Of a DNA stretch of 64,000 nucleotides, positions 53,852-61,479 are shown in pieces. The DNA lies in the IMG/VR virus record IMGVR_UViG_3300044959_000303, positions 1 through 64,000 of that record; one strand, 5' to 3'. Under the pieces are notes generated by a model. The model saw only the letters and a list, made by a program, of their open reading frames with translations, ran no database searches and had not been told where the DNA came from. Positions within the stretch are counted from its first letter, which is position 1. Each line of letters begins with the position of its first letter. The position numbers were made by a program, and so were the translations under genes. The DNA is from a virus.

Positions 53852-55543
53852 ATGGTAAAATACAGAAAAAAAATTCAAGGAAATTACATTCAACAGGCAA
53901 AAAATTTTTCACGGACAAATTTTTTGAATGCAAGCAATGATCTTGGTTTCAAATGGCAGAGTTATCTGCCTCTCATATATGCCGGACAACCTAAAAGAAG
54001 AGAAAGATACAATCAATACGATATAATGGATGCCGATCCGGAAATCAATGCTTCTCTCGATATCATTGCCGAATTCTGTACACAAACAGATCAACCGAAC
54101 AATTTGCCATTTCGTATAAACACTTTCGAGTCCATGTCGGACACCGAAATGGAAATTATCAGAAGAAATTTGATAAAATGGACCAGAATCAACGAATTCG
54201 AAAGAAGATTGTTCAATATTTTTCGAAATACCATAAAATATGGCGACCAGATATTCATAAAACATCCGAAAACCAAAAAATGGTTATGGATAGATCCGGC
54301 AAGAGTAGCATCGATAATTGTCAATTCGGCAAAAGGAAAAAAGCCCGAGTTTTATGTTGTCGAAGGGCTCGATGTAAATCTCGAAACTCTTGTAGCAACA
54401 ACTCCTCCGCCTGCATATCAGCAGACGACCGGCCTGGTGGCAAGATCTCCCGGTCCGGTAACTTACTCTTATCCCAGAATGGATTCGACATTGGGAAGAT
54501 ATACTGCACAAGCTACGCAACCAGCATTTATTGCAGCAGAAAACATCGTTCATATTTCATTGTCGGATGGCATGGACAACAATTGGCCTTTTGGCAATTC
54601 CATTCTCGAATCAGTGTACAAAGTTTTCAAACAGAAGGAACTTCTGGAAGACTCGATAATAATATATCGTGTACAAAGAGCACCGGAAAGAAGAGTTTTC
54701 TATATCGATGTCGGTGATATGTCACCGGCAATGGCAAATCAATATATCAATCGAATCAAAAATCAGATACATCAGAGAAGAATTCCTACCTTCAATGGTG
54801 GTGGTGAAAGTGTAATGTCAACGGCTTACAATCCATTGTCGATACTCGAAGATTACTTTTTCGCACAAAGTGCAGACGGTAGAGGATCCAAGGTCGAAGT
54901 TCTTCCGGGCGGAGATCAACTTGGACAAATCGACGATCTGATCTATTTCGACAGAAAATTGAGAAGAGGATTGAGAATTCCAAACGCCTATCTTCCCGGA
55001 TCGACAGAAGAAGGCGGATCTTATAGTGATGGCAAAGTCGGAACAGCATTCATACAGGAATTTCGTTTCAACAAATACTGTATGAGATTACAACAGGCAA
55101 TAATTCAAAAATTCGATGAGGAATTCAAAAACTATATGAAAAGTTCCGGTGTAGAATTGAATTTCGATTCTTTTGAAATTCAATTTCACGAACCACAGAA
55201 TTTCTCTCGTTATCGTCAAATTGAAATCGATAGTGCACAAGCTTCCGTGTTTACGTCACTTGCAGATATTCCGTATTTGAGCAAGAGATTTCTTATGAAA
55301 AGATTTCTGAATCTTTCCGATGAAGAAATTTTCGAAAACGAGAGACTTTGGGAAGAAGAAAATGAAATCAAGGATGAAGATGATATCGACGATTTGAATG
55401 TGAATTTGCCGGACGTAGGTATACATTCGACAGATATGAATTATTCTGACAATCTGGAAACAGAAGAACCGGAAGAAGACGTAGAAGAAGTTCCCGAAGA
55501 AGAAAAAGTCGAAGAAGAAATAAAAAGTTCTTTTGAAAAATGA
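53852..55543 (+). CDS. gp20: Portal vertex protein gp20
   Basis: A 563-residue protein close to T4 gp20 in length. Conserved parts are YDIMDADPEINASLDIIAEFC, FNIFRNTIKYGDQIFIKH, DGMDNNWPFGNSILE, YRVQRAPERRVFYIDVGDM, GRGSKVEVLPGGDQLGQIDDL and LRIPNAYLPGSTEEGGS. The dodecameric portal initiates head assembly, binds terminase and passes DNA. The last ~60 residues are an acidic tail (EEPEEDVEEVPEEEK). It has its own late-promoter octamer. Confidence 0.95.
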   Translation: MVKYRKKIQGNYIQQAKNFSRTNFLNASNDLGFKWQSYLPLIYAGQPKRRERYNQYDIMDADPEINASLDIIAEFCTQTDQPNNLPFRINTFESMSDTEMEIIRRNLIKWTRINEFERRLFNIFRNTIKYGDQIFIKHPKTKKWLWIDPARVASIIVNSAKGKKPEFYVVEGLDVNLETLVATTPPPAYQQTTGLVARSPGPVTYSYPRMDSTLGRYTAQATQPAFIAAENIVHISLSDGMDNNWPFGNSILESVYKVFKQKELLEDSIIIYRVQRAPERRVFYIDVGDMSPAMANQYINRIKNQIHQRRIPTFNGGGESVMSTAYNPLSILEDYFFAQSADGRGSKVEVLPGGDQLGQIDDLIYFDRKLRRGLRIPNAYLPGSTEEGGSYSDGKVGTAFIQEFRFNKYCMRLQQAIIQKFDEEFKNYMKSSGVELNFDSFEIQFHEPQNFSRYRQIEIDSAQASVFTSLADIPYLSKRFLMKRFLNLSDEEIFENERLWEEENEIKDEDDIDDLNVNLPDVGIHSTDMNYSDNLETEEPEEDVEEVPEEEKVEEEIKSSFEK

Positions 55544-55698
55544 ACATGACAAAAAAACATTTCAATTGAATTCGACGAGTTCATGATTCGATTCGAAAAA
55601 CAATAATTTTGTCATTTACGAAAATGTCTGTAATGTAATTTCTTTCGTAATTCGATCTGAAAAGTTTTCTCATGACAAATTCGGCAAAAAACAGAGAC

Positions 55699-55706
55699 GA
55701 TAAATA
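55699..55706 (+). promoter_or_regulatory. Late-promoter-like octamer GATAAATA
   Basis: GATAAATA, one base off the T4 octamer, 31 bases before the ATG at 55738. Confidence 0.4.
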
Positions 55707-55737
55707 ATAATACAATGATTTCAAAGGATTTTTTTCA

Positions 55738-55935
55738 ATGAAAAACAAAAAGAATCTGAATGAATCTTTTTTCGATTTCAATATCGACATAAACTCGTCG
55801 AAATATTATTCGAATTTGACTTTGAGAAAAATAAACCGTTTGAGAAAAATTTCAATACTCAAAAAAGTCGAATTCAAGAAAAGAAGTAAACTTTTGAGAA
55901 AAATGTACGGCAAAGAGAGCGAAAATGCCTTATGA
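55738..55935 (+). CDS. Small basic protein downstream of portal
   Basis: 65 residues with a Lys/Arg-rich helix, LRKINRLRKISILKKVEFKKRSKLL, ending LRKMYG. Small proteins with a similar basic helix and a -YG end occur between portal and protease genes of T4-like phages, in the place of prohead core proteins such as gp67/gp68. AAAGGA precedes the ATG. It overlaps the lipase gene by 11 bases. Role probably in prohead core assembly. Confidence 0.65.
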   Translation: MKNKKNLNESFFDFNIDINSSKYYSNLTLRKINRLRKISILKKVEFKKRSKLLRKMYGKESENAL

Positions 55936-56791
55936 TACACTTGAAATTTCGAACAACAACATATCGATACTCAATTATGATCTGATTTACATATGTTCTG
56001 CTTTATGTCTTCTTTCGTACAAAGAAAAGAAGAACATGGAAGAAATAGAAGAAAAATTGAAAGAATTCGACGTGAAATTGTTGAAAATAATCGATAGAAA
56101 ATCTTCGGAAGCATTCATTTTCGAAAACAAAGATTATTATTTTCTGATTTTCACCGGAACAGAACTGAATGAAATCAATGACATATTGGCAGATTTGAAA
56201 TTCGATTTCGTGAAAACGAAAGAAGGAAGAATTCATCGAGGAATTTACAAATACTATTCTTTATTGTCTTTTTCGATTTTGAAATATATGTTGAAACTAC
56301 TGAAAGAAAACAGAAAACCGGTTGTGATTGGTGGTCATAGTCTGGGGGGAGCCATGGCAGTTCTTGCTGCCATCGAAATTTCGAAAATTGCAGATTGTTA
56401 TGTTGTCACTTTCGGGCAACCAAAACTTGGAGATTTGAGATTTGCCGAATATTATGAACAGAAATTGAATTATATCAGAATAGTAATAGATCGGGACATG
56501 ATTCCAAAATTGCCTCCTTCTCTTTTTGGTTATTGTCATTTCGGTTTCAAGATGATTCTCGACACGAGAGAAGATTTGATGAATAAACATTTTCACAACT
56601 GTGTTGTCAATCTGAAAAATGATTTTTTGAATTTGATGATGTTTTTTTTATTCAATCTGAAATATTTCATGAAAAATTTGTTTTTCGACAAATTTCTTTT
56701 TCTGAAAAATCACAAAATGTCTTCTTATCATTATTTCATCAAAAAGATGCAAAATCTTTTTCTGGTAATAAGAAAAAGTGATCTGGAGTAA
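55925..56791 (+). CDS. Class 3 lipase-like alpha/beta hydrolase
   Basis: A 288-residue protein with a lipase_3 triad: Ser139 in the nucleophile elbow GGHSLGGAMAVLAA, Asp191 in VIDRDMIPKLPP, and His263 in NHKMSSY, which matches the DHxMxxY end of fungal-type lipases. FTGT near 76-79 fits the oxyanion hole strand, and GQPKLGD is conserved. Residues ~235-260 are hydrophobic and could contact membrane. There is no signal peptide. It sits inside the head operon, overlapping the preceding small gene, so it should be made late. Possible roles are membrane lipid hydrolysis at lysis or entry. The family is sure; the role is open. Confidence 0.85.
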   Translation: MPYDTLEISNNNISILNYDLIYICSALCLLSYKEKKNMEEIEEKLKEFDVKLLKIIDRKSSEAFIFENKDYYFLIFTGTELNEINDILADLKFDFVKTKEGRIHRGIYKYYSLLSFSILKYMLKLLKENRKPVVIGGHSLGGAMAVLAAIEISKIADCYVVTFGQPKLGDLRFAEYYEQKLNYIRIVIDRDMIPKLPPSLFGYCHFGFKMILDTREDLMNKHFHNCVVNLKNDFLNLMMFFLFNLKYFMKNLFFDKFLFLKNHKMSSYHYFIKKMQNLFLVIRKSDLE

Positions 56792-56866
56792 AATAAAAGT
56801 ACAAGAACATTATTATTTTTGAAAAAATAAGTAAAAAATATACTTTTTTTGACGAAAAACATTAAA

Positions 56867-56874
56867 TATAAATG
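56867..56874 (+). promoter_or_regulatory. Late-promoter-like octamer TATAAATG
   Basis: TATAAATG, one base off the T4 octamer, 31 bases before the ATG at 56906. Confidence 0.45.
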
Positions 56875-56905
56875 TATAAAACCATATTCACTAGCGGAGT
56901 AAAAA

Positions 56906-57988
56906 ATGAGTAAAAGCAAATTAGAAACAATCATGAATCTTTTAGCTGAAGGCAGGGAAGACGAAGCATCCACCATACTACACGAGTGGATAGTTGAAAA
57001 AAGCAGGGAAATTCACAAAAAATTGATCGAAGAAGACGAATCGATGGAAGAACATGATTATGATGATATCGATGAAAAAATCGAAAATCTCAGAGCTGAG
57101 ATGCACGATGAAATAGAAAAATTGAAAGATGAGTTGGAAGATATTCTTGCAAAAGATCATGATGAAGAAATGAATTCCGAAGAAGGAGAAGAAGTTGAAG
57201 GCGAAGAAGTTGAAGGCGAAGAAGATTATTCTGATGTCGACGATATTGCAGACAAAATGACTTCCGATGATGAAGAAATGAATTCCGAAGAAGGCGAAGA
57301 AGGCGAAGAAGGCGAAGAAGTTGAAGACGAAGAAGATTATTCTGATGTCGACGATATTGCAGACAAAATGACTTCCGATGATGAAGGAATGGATTCCGAA
57401 GAAGATGAACGTGAAGAAGATGAACGTGAAGAAGATAAAGAAGATGAAAAACGTAATATGGTGGAACGTGTTCACAAACATGAAAAAGAAATGAAAAATA
57501 TCGAAGAAACAACAAAAAAACCTGAAGAAGACGAAATCGACGAACTTTTGAAAACGATAGAAAAAGAATTGAATGAAAAAGATGACGATGAAAGTGAAGT
57601 CGATACTTCATCTCTTACTCCGGAAGAAATGGAAAAATTCCTGAAAGAATTGAATATTTCCGAACTGGAGGAAGCTTATGAAATGTTGAATGTAAATTTT
57701 CATCCAACCGAGGGTGAAGTTGGAAGCGGAAAAAAGAATGCCGTTGGAAATACACAAAGTCCTCTTCCTCATATGAGTGCCGATGAAAGATTGAATGTAT
57801 CGAATCGTGGAATTCGGTACAAACAATCTTCTCACGTTGGTTTCAACAGAGAACCTGCACCAAAAGCAGAGATTTTCAGTCAGGCGAAGAAATCGAAAAG
57901 TGTAGTCAAAAGTGCCTCTGAATTTTACAGTCCGACAAAAGGCAATTCAGATGCCATTTTGACAAAAGATTATTCTGACGAAAAATAA
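56906..57988 (+). CDS. Acidic prohead core protein candidate
   Basis: A 360-residue, extremely acidic protein. The N-terminal helix (LETIMNLLAEGREDEASTILHEWIVEK) resembles starts of T4-like core proteins. Then come a coiled coil and two acidic repeats of about 36 residues (EEMNSEEGEE to DYSDVDDIADKMTSDDE), a Glu/Asp/Lys run, and a more basic tail. The place before gp21 and gp22 and the charge suggest a prohead core component that is digested by gp21 before DNA packaging. An exact family match is not claimed. Confidence 0.65.
   Translation: MSKSKLETIMNLLAEGREDEASTILHEWIVEKSREIHKKLIEEDESMEEHDYDDIDEKIENLRAEMHDEIEKLKDELEDILAKDHDEEMNSEEGEEVEGEEVEGEEDYSDVDDIADKMTSDDEEMNSEEGEEGEEGEEVEDEEDYSDVDDIADKMTSDDEGMDSEEDEREEDEREEDKEDEKRNMVERVHKHEKEMKNIEETTKKPEEDEIDELLKTIEKELNEKDDDESEVDTSSLTPEEMEKFLKELNISELEEAYEMLNVNFHPTEGEVGSGKKNAVGNTQSPLPHMSADERLNVSNRGIRYKQSSHVGFNREPAPKAEIFSQAKKSKSVVKSASEFYSPTKGNSDAILTKDYSDEK
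57161..57400 (+). repeat. 108/111-bp acidic coding repeats
   Basis: GATGAAGAAATGAATTCCGA begins at 57161 and 57269, and a variant begins at 57380; spacings are 108 and 111. Each unit encodes the DYSDVDDIADKMTSDDE block. The copies are near-identical, so expansion is recent. Confidence 0.85.
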
Positions 57989-58008
57989 TAAAGTAAAAAA
58001 TAACAAAA

Positions 58009-58050
58009 GAGTGTCGGGGAAATTTCCCCGACACTCGGCCCTGAAAAGGG
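58009..58050 (+). promoter_or_regulatory. Perfect 28-bp palindrome and small hairpin before gp21
   Basis: GAGTGTCGGGGAAA (58009-58022) is followed directly by its reverse complement to 58036; a second hairpin CCCT-GAAA-AGGG lies at 58039-58050, ending just before the GGAG ribosome site. No T-run follows, so it is not a normal terminator. It may stabilise mRNA 3' ends or tune protease translation relative to the core protein. Confidence 0.6.
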
Positions 58051-58064
58051 AAAGGAGTTGAATT

Positions 58065-58715
58065 ATGAACAATATGATACTTACAGAAAGAATCAATTGG
58101 AACGATGCCAGAATACAAATTGAAAACACAGATGAAAATGGTAAGAAAAATCTTTTTCTGAAAGGAATTTGCATACAGGGAGATGTCAAAAATCACAATG
58201 GCAGAATATATCCTTCCGAAGAAATAAGAAAAGCAGTCAAACAGATCAACGATCTGGTTTCTCGTGGTGAATCGGTTTTCGGAGAAGCAGATCATCCTGA
58301 CACATTGAATATAAATCTCGACAGAATTTCACATATGGTTGTCGAAATGTGGATGGATGGTTCCAACGGTTGCGGAAAACTGAAAATTATCGATACACCT
58401 ATGGGAAATATAGTGAAAGCAATAATAAGTAGCGGTGGAAAACTTGGTGTTTCCTCACGAGGAAGTGGCAACGTCGATTCATATACCGGAAGAGTAAGCG
58501 ATTTCGAGATAGTCACGATAGATATCGTTGCCAGACCAAGTGCTCCAGATGCTTTTCCGACCCCTGTATATGAAAGAAGAATCATAGATTTGTTGAATTC
58601 CAGAAGAGGAAATATCATCGAAGATTTGTCTTTCAACTACGAGAAAGATAAAAGAGCCAAAGAATTATTGAAAAAAGAGATAAAAAATTGGTTATCGAAA
58701 ATTATCGATAAATAA
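58065..58715 (+). CDS. gp21: Prohead protease gp21
   Basis: A 216-residue protein, the usual length for T4 gp21-type serine proteases. His77 in GEADHP and Ser131 in GVSSRGSG mark the active site; FEIVTIDIVARPSAPDAF is the conserved strand after it. It cleaves scaffold, core and capsid proteins at (L/I)xE sites during head maturation, then itself. It lies between the acidic core protein and scaffold, with AAAGGAG before the ATG. Confidence 0.93.
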   Translation: MNNMILTERINWNDARIQIENTDENGKKNLFLKGICIQGDVKNHNGRIYPSEEIRKAVKQINDLVSRGESVFGEADHPDTLNINLDRISHMVVEMWMDGSNGCGKLKIIDTPMGNIVKAIISSGGKLGVSSRGSGNVDSYTGRVSDFEIVTIDIVARPSAPDAFPTPVYERRIIDLLNSRRGNIIEDLSFNYEKDKRAKELLKKEIKNWLSKIIDK

Positions 58716-58757
58716 AGGTAAAGCAAAGGTAAAGCAAAGGTAATGCAAAGGCAAAGT
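58714..58757 (+). repeat. Four 11-nt tandem repeats between gp21 and gp22
   Basis: AAAGGTAAAGC at 58714 and 58725, then variants AAAGGTAATGC (58736) and AAAGGCAAAGT (58747). Each unit contains an AAAGG ribosome-site-like element. The gp22 start itself uses AAGGAG further down, at 58781-58786. Confidence 0.8.
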
Positions 58758-58795
58758 AAATGCGGTATCAAAAATGAATACAAGGAGATAATAAT

Positions 58796-60142
58796 ATGAG
58801 TGATTTGAAATCATTATTAGAAAATACCGCGCTGAAGGGTATAGACAAAAATCTTCAAGATGCCCTGTTAGAAGCGTGGGAAGAAACAAAAAGAGAAGCA
58901 GAAGAAAAAGTAAGAAAGGAACTTGTCGAAAGATACGAGCACGATAAAGCACAACTCATAGAAACAATGGACAAGTTCTTTTCACAAGCTCTTGAGAAAG
59001 AAGTAGCAACTTTCGAAAATACAAAGAAACAATTGAAAGAAGATTACAAGAATACAATTTTGGAACTTTCGAGAAAAGTCGACGAAGCAAAATCATTTGT
59101 TCGGGAAACTCTTCGAAAAGAGATCGACGAACTGAAAAAAGAAAAAGAAAATCTTGCCAAAGAGAGAGTTCTTCTGCAAAAGAAAATAATGAATGCAAAG
59201 AAAGAAGTAAGGGAACAGTTCGACAGAAATGTCGAAACATTGGAAAATTTTGTCAAAGAAAAACTTGCCAGGGAAATTGAAGAATTTGTCGAAGACAAGA
59301 AGAAATTGAAAGAACAATACGAAAACCTGAAAAGAAAAATGTATGAAAAAGAGAAGAAATTGAAAGAAGATCATTTCAGAAGAATTTCCACACTGGAGAA
59401 ATTTGTAGTTGAAAATCTCGAAAAAGAACTGAAAGAGTTTCAACGGGACAAAAAACTTCTCGAAAGAAGAAGAGTTGAACTCGAAGCTCATGCTGCCAGA
59501 AAACTTCATGAAACAAGAAAAATGTTCATTGCCAAGGCAGCATCGGCTGTCGATAGAGTTGTGTCGGAACATGTCGAAAATGAATTGAGACAATTGAAAG
59601 AAGATTTGAAAGTTGCAAGAGAAAACAATTTTGGTAGAAAAATCTTCGAAGCTTTCGCTCATGAGTATATGGCTTCCTATCTTTCGGAAGGAAGCAAAGT
59701 CAAAGAATTGACGAAAAATCTCGAAGAAATGAACCGAAAGCTCGCCGAGGCTTACAATTCATTGAAAGAAAAAGAAAAGAAATCGAACATTCTTGAACAT
59801 AAATTACAGAAACTTGAAGAATCTCTGAAAAGAGAGAAAACAATCAATCGATTGATTGCACCACTTTCTGTAAAACAGAAGAAAATCATGAGAAATCTTC
59901 TCGAAGAAGTCGAAACTTCGAGACTCGAAGAAGCTTTTTCGAGATATCTCGATACTGTTTTACAGGAAACTTCCGACAAAGATGAGAAAATTACCAGCAA
60001 AGCATTGTTCGAAAATTCTTTCGATGAAAGAAAGAATTTGATCACCGGTGACAAGGAAACATCTTTGTTGGAAGGAAACGAAACCAACGATTCGAATATA
60101 ATCGAGGTAATTACACTCAAAAAACTAGCAGGTATCAACTGA
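58796..60142 (+). CDS. gp22: Prohead scaffold protein gp22-like
   Basis: A 448-residue protein, nearly continuous coiled coil from ~25 to ~250 (runs such as EEKVRKELVERYEHDKAQL and KKEVREQFDRNVETLENFV), followed by helices FGRKIFEAFAHEYMASYLSEG and LIAPLSVKQKKIMRNLLEEVETSRLEEAFSRYL, which are characteristic of the gp22 C-terminal half in T4-like phages. It forms the inner core that templates the capsid and is then degraded by gp21. It is longer than T4 gp22 (269). MCP follows after 33 bases. Confidence 0.85.
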   Translation: MSDLKSLLENTALKGIDKNLQDALLEAWEETKREAEEKVRKELVERYEHDKAQLIETMDKFFSQALEKEVATFENTKKQLKEDYKNTILELSRKVDEAKSFVRETLRKEIDELKKEKENLAKERVLLQKKIMNAKKEVREQFDRNVETLENFVKEKLAREIEEFVEDKKKLKEQYENLKRKMYEKEKKLKEDHFRRISTLEKFVVENLEKELKEFQRDKKLLERRRVELEAHAARKLHETRKMFIAKAASAVDRVVSEHVENELRQLKEDLKVARENNFGRKIFEAFAHEYMASYLSEGSKVKELTKNLEEMNRKLAEAYNSLKEKEKKSNILEHKLQKLEESLKREKTINRLIAPLSVKQKKIMRNLLEEVETSRLEEAFSRYLDTVLQETSDKDEKITSKALFENSFDERKNLITGDKETSLLEGNETNDSNIIEVITLKKLAGIN

Positions 60143-60175
60143 TTTCAGTTGAAAAAAAAGAAGGAGAACAATTAA

Positions 60176-61396
60176 ATGCGAGAACTATTATCTGAATCGA
60201 AATGGAAAGCCACGAAAGAAGCACTTCTCGATGGCTTGACCGGAAACAGAAGAAAAGTTATGGACGTCTGCCTTGAAAATACAAGAAAAGATATGATTTC
60301 TCGGGCAGCTCTTTATGGTGCTGGTGTTCCTCTTATGGAAACAGCAACTGCTGGTGCAACAGCATCGGGCAATATCGCAACATTGAACAAGGTCATTCTA
60401 CCAGTCATTCGACGCGTCATGCCTACGGTCATTGCCAATGAAATCATTGGTGTTCAACCAATGACCGGACCTGTTGCCCAGATTCACACACTCAGAGTTC
60501 GTTATGCCGATACCGTTCCAGCAGCTGGTGGTGGTGTAACGGCAGGTACCGAAGCTCTTGGACCATTCGACATAGCACGTTACTACTCGGGTAACGAAAA
60601 TCCCGCAAGTCCAAAAGCTGCACCAACATCTACACTTGAAGGTACACCCGGCAATCGTCTGAGCATTCAGATTCTGAAAGAAACCGTCGAAGCCAGAAGC
60701 CGTCGTCTTTCTGCTCGTTGGACTTTCGAAGCAGCACAAGATGCCATGGCACAGCAGGGTATCGACATAGAGGCTGAGATCATGGCAGCCCTTGCTCAGG
60801 AAATTACGGCAGAAATCGATCAGGAAATTCTGACTTCGCTTCGTGCTCTTCCAACCACGGCATTGACCTATGATCAGGGTCTGGTCAGTGGTACAGCAAC
60901 ATTCGTTGGTGACGAACATGCTGCTTTAGCAGTTCTCATCAACAGACAGGCCAACCTGATTGCAGCCCGTACCCGTAGAGGTGCTGGTAACTGGGTAATT
61001 GTCAGCCCGACAGCTCTCACGATACTGCAGAGCGCAACAACTTCGACATTCGCACGTACAACCGAAGGTGTTTTCGAAGCACCAACAAACACCAAGTTCG
61101 TAGGTGTTTTGAACAGCAGCATGAGAGTCTATGTCGACCAATATGCTTCGGACAATACTCCAGTTCTGGTTGGTTATAAAGGTCCCGGTGAAGTAGATGC
61201 GGCTGCCTACTACTGCCCATACATTCCTCTGACAAGCAGCGGTATCGTACCAGATCCAAGAACCTTCGAGCTCGTTGTATCCTTCCTTACACGTTATGGA
61301 TACATCGAACTCAAAAACACTGCATCATCGCTCGGTAATGCAGCTGACTATCTTGGATTGATCAATATCAATACCGCAAATCTGAAGTTCTTGTAA
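60176..61396 (+). CDS. gp23: Major capsid protein gp23
   Basis: A 406-residue protein of the HK97 fold, gp23 type. Conserved parts are NKVILPVIRRVMPTVIANEIIGVQPMTGP, KETVEARSRRLSARWTFEAAQD, DIEAEIMAALAQEITAEIDQEIL and GNWVIVSPTALTIL. The N-terminal ~55 residues are a cleavable leader: VPLME ending at Glu55 fits the gp21 rule LxE. Codon use is richer in GC than its neighbours, as expected for a very highly expressed gene. AAGGAG precedes the ATG, and a strong terminator follows. Confidence 0.97.
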   Translation: MRELLSESKWKATKEALLDGLTGNRRKVMDVCLENTRKDMISRAALYGAGVPLMETATAGATASGNIATLNKVILPVIRRVMPTVIANEIIGVQPMTGPVAQIHTLRVRYADTVPAAGGGVTAGTEALGPFDIARYYSGNENPASPKAAPTSTLEGTPGNRLSIQILKETVEARSRRLSARWTFEAAQDAMAQQGIDIEAEIMAALAQEITAEIDQEILTSLRALPTTALTYDQGLVSGTATFVGDEHAALAVLINRQANLIAARTRRGAGNWVIVSPTALTILQSATTSTFARTTEGVFEAPTNTKFVGVLNSSMRVYVDQYASDNTPVLVGYKGPGEVDAAAYYCPYIPLTSSGIVPDPRTFELVVSFLTRYGYIELKNTASSLGNAADYLGLININTANLKFL

Positions 61397-61425
61397 CAAA
61401 GTTCCAGAACTCTTCTTCACACACA

Positions 61426-61458
61426 GAAAGCCCGGAAATTTTCCGGGCTTTCTTTTTT
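61426..61458 (+). terminator. Strong intrinsic terminator after gp23
   Basis: GAAAGCCCGGAAA at 61426 folds back on the complementary arm ending GGGCTTTC at 61452, followed by six T. It ends the head operon, and its minus-strand face also lies just past the stop of the endonuclease gene. Confidence 0.92.
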
Positions 61459-61479
61459 GCTTTTTCTGTTTGTATTTTT

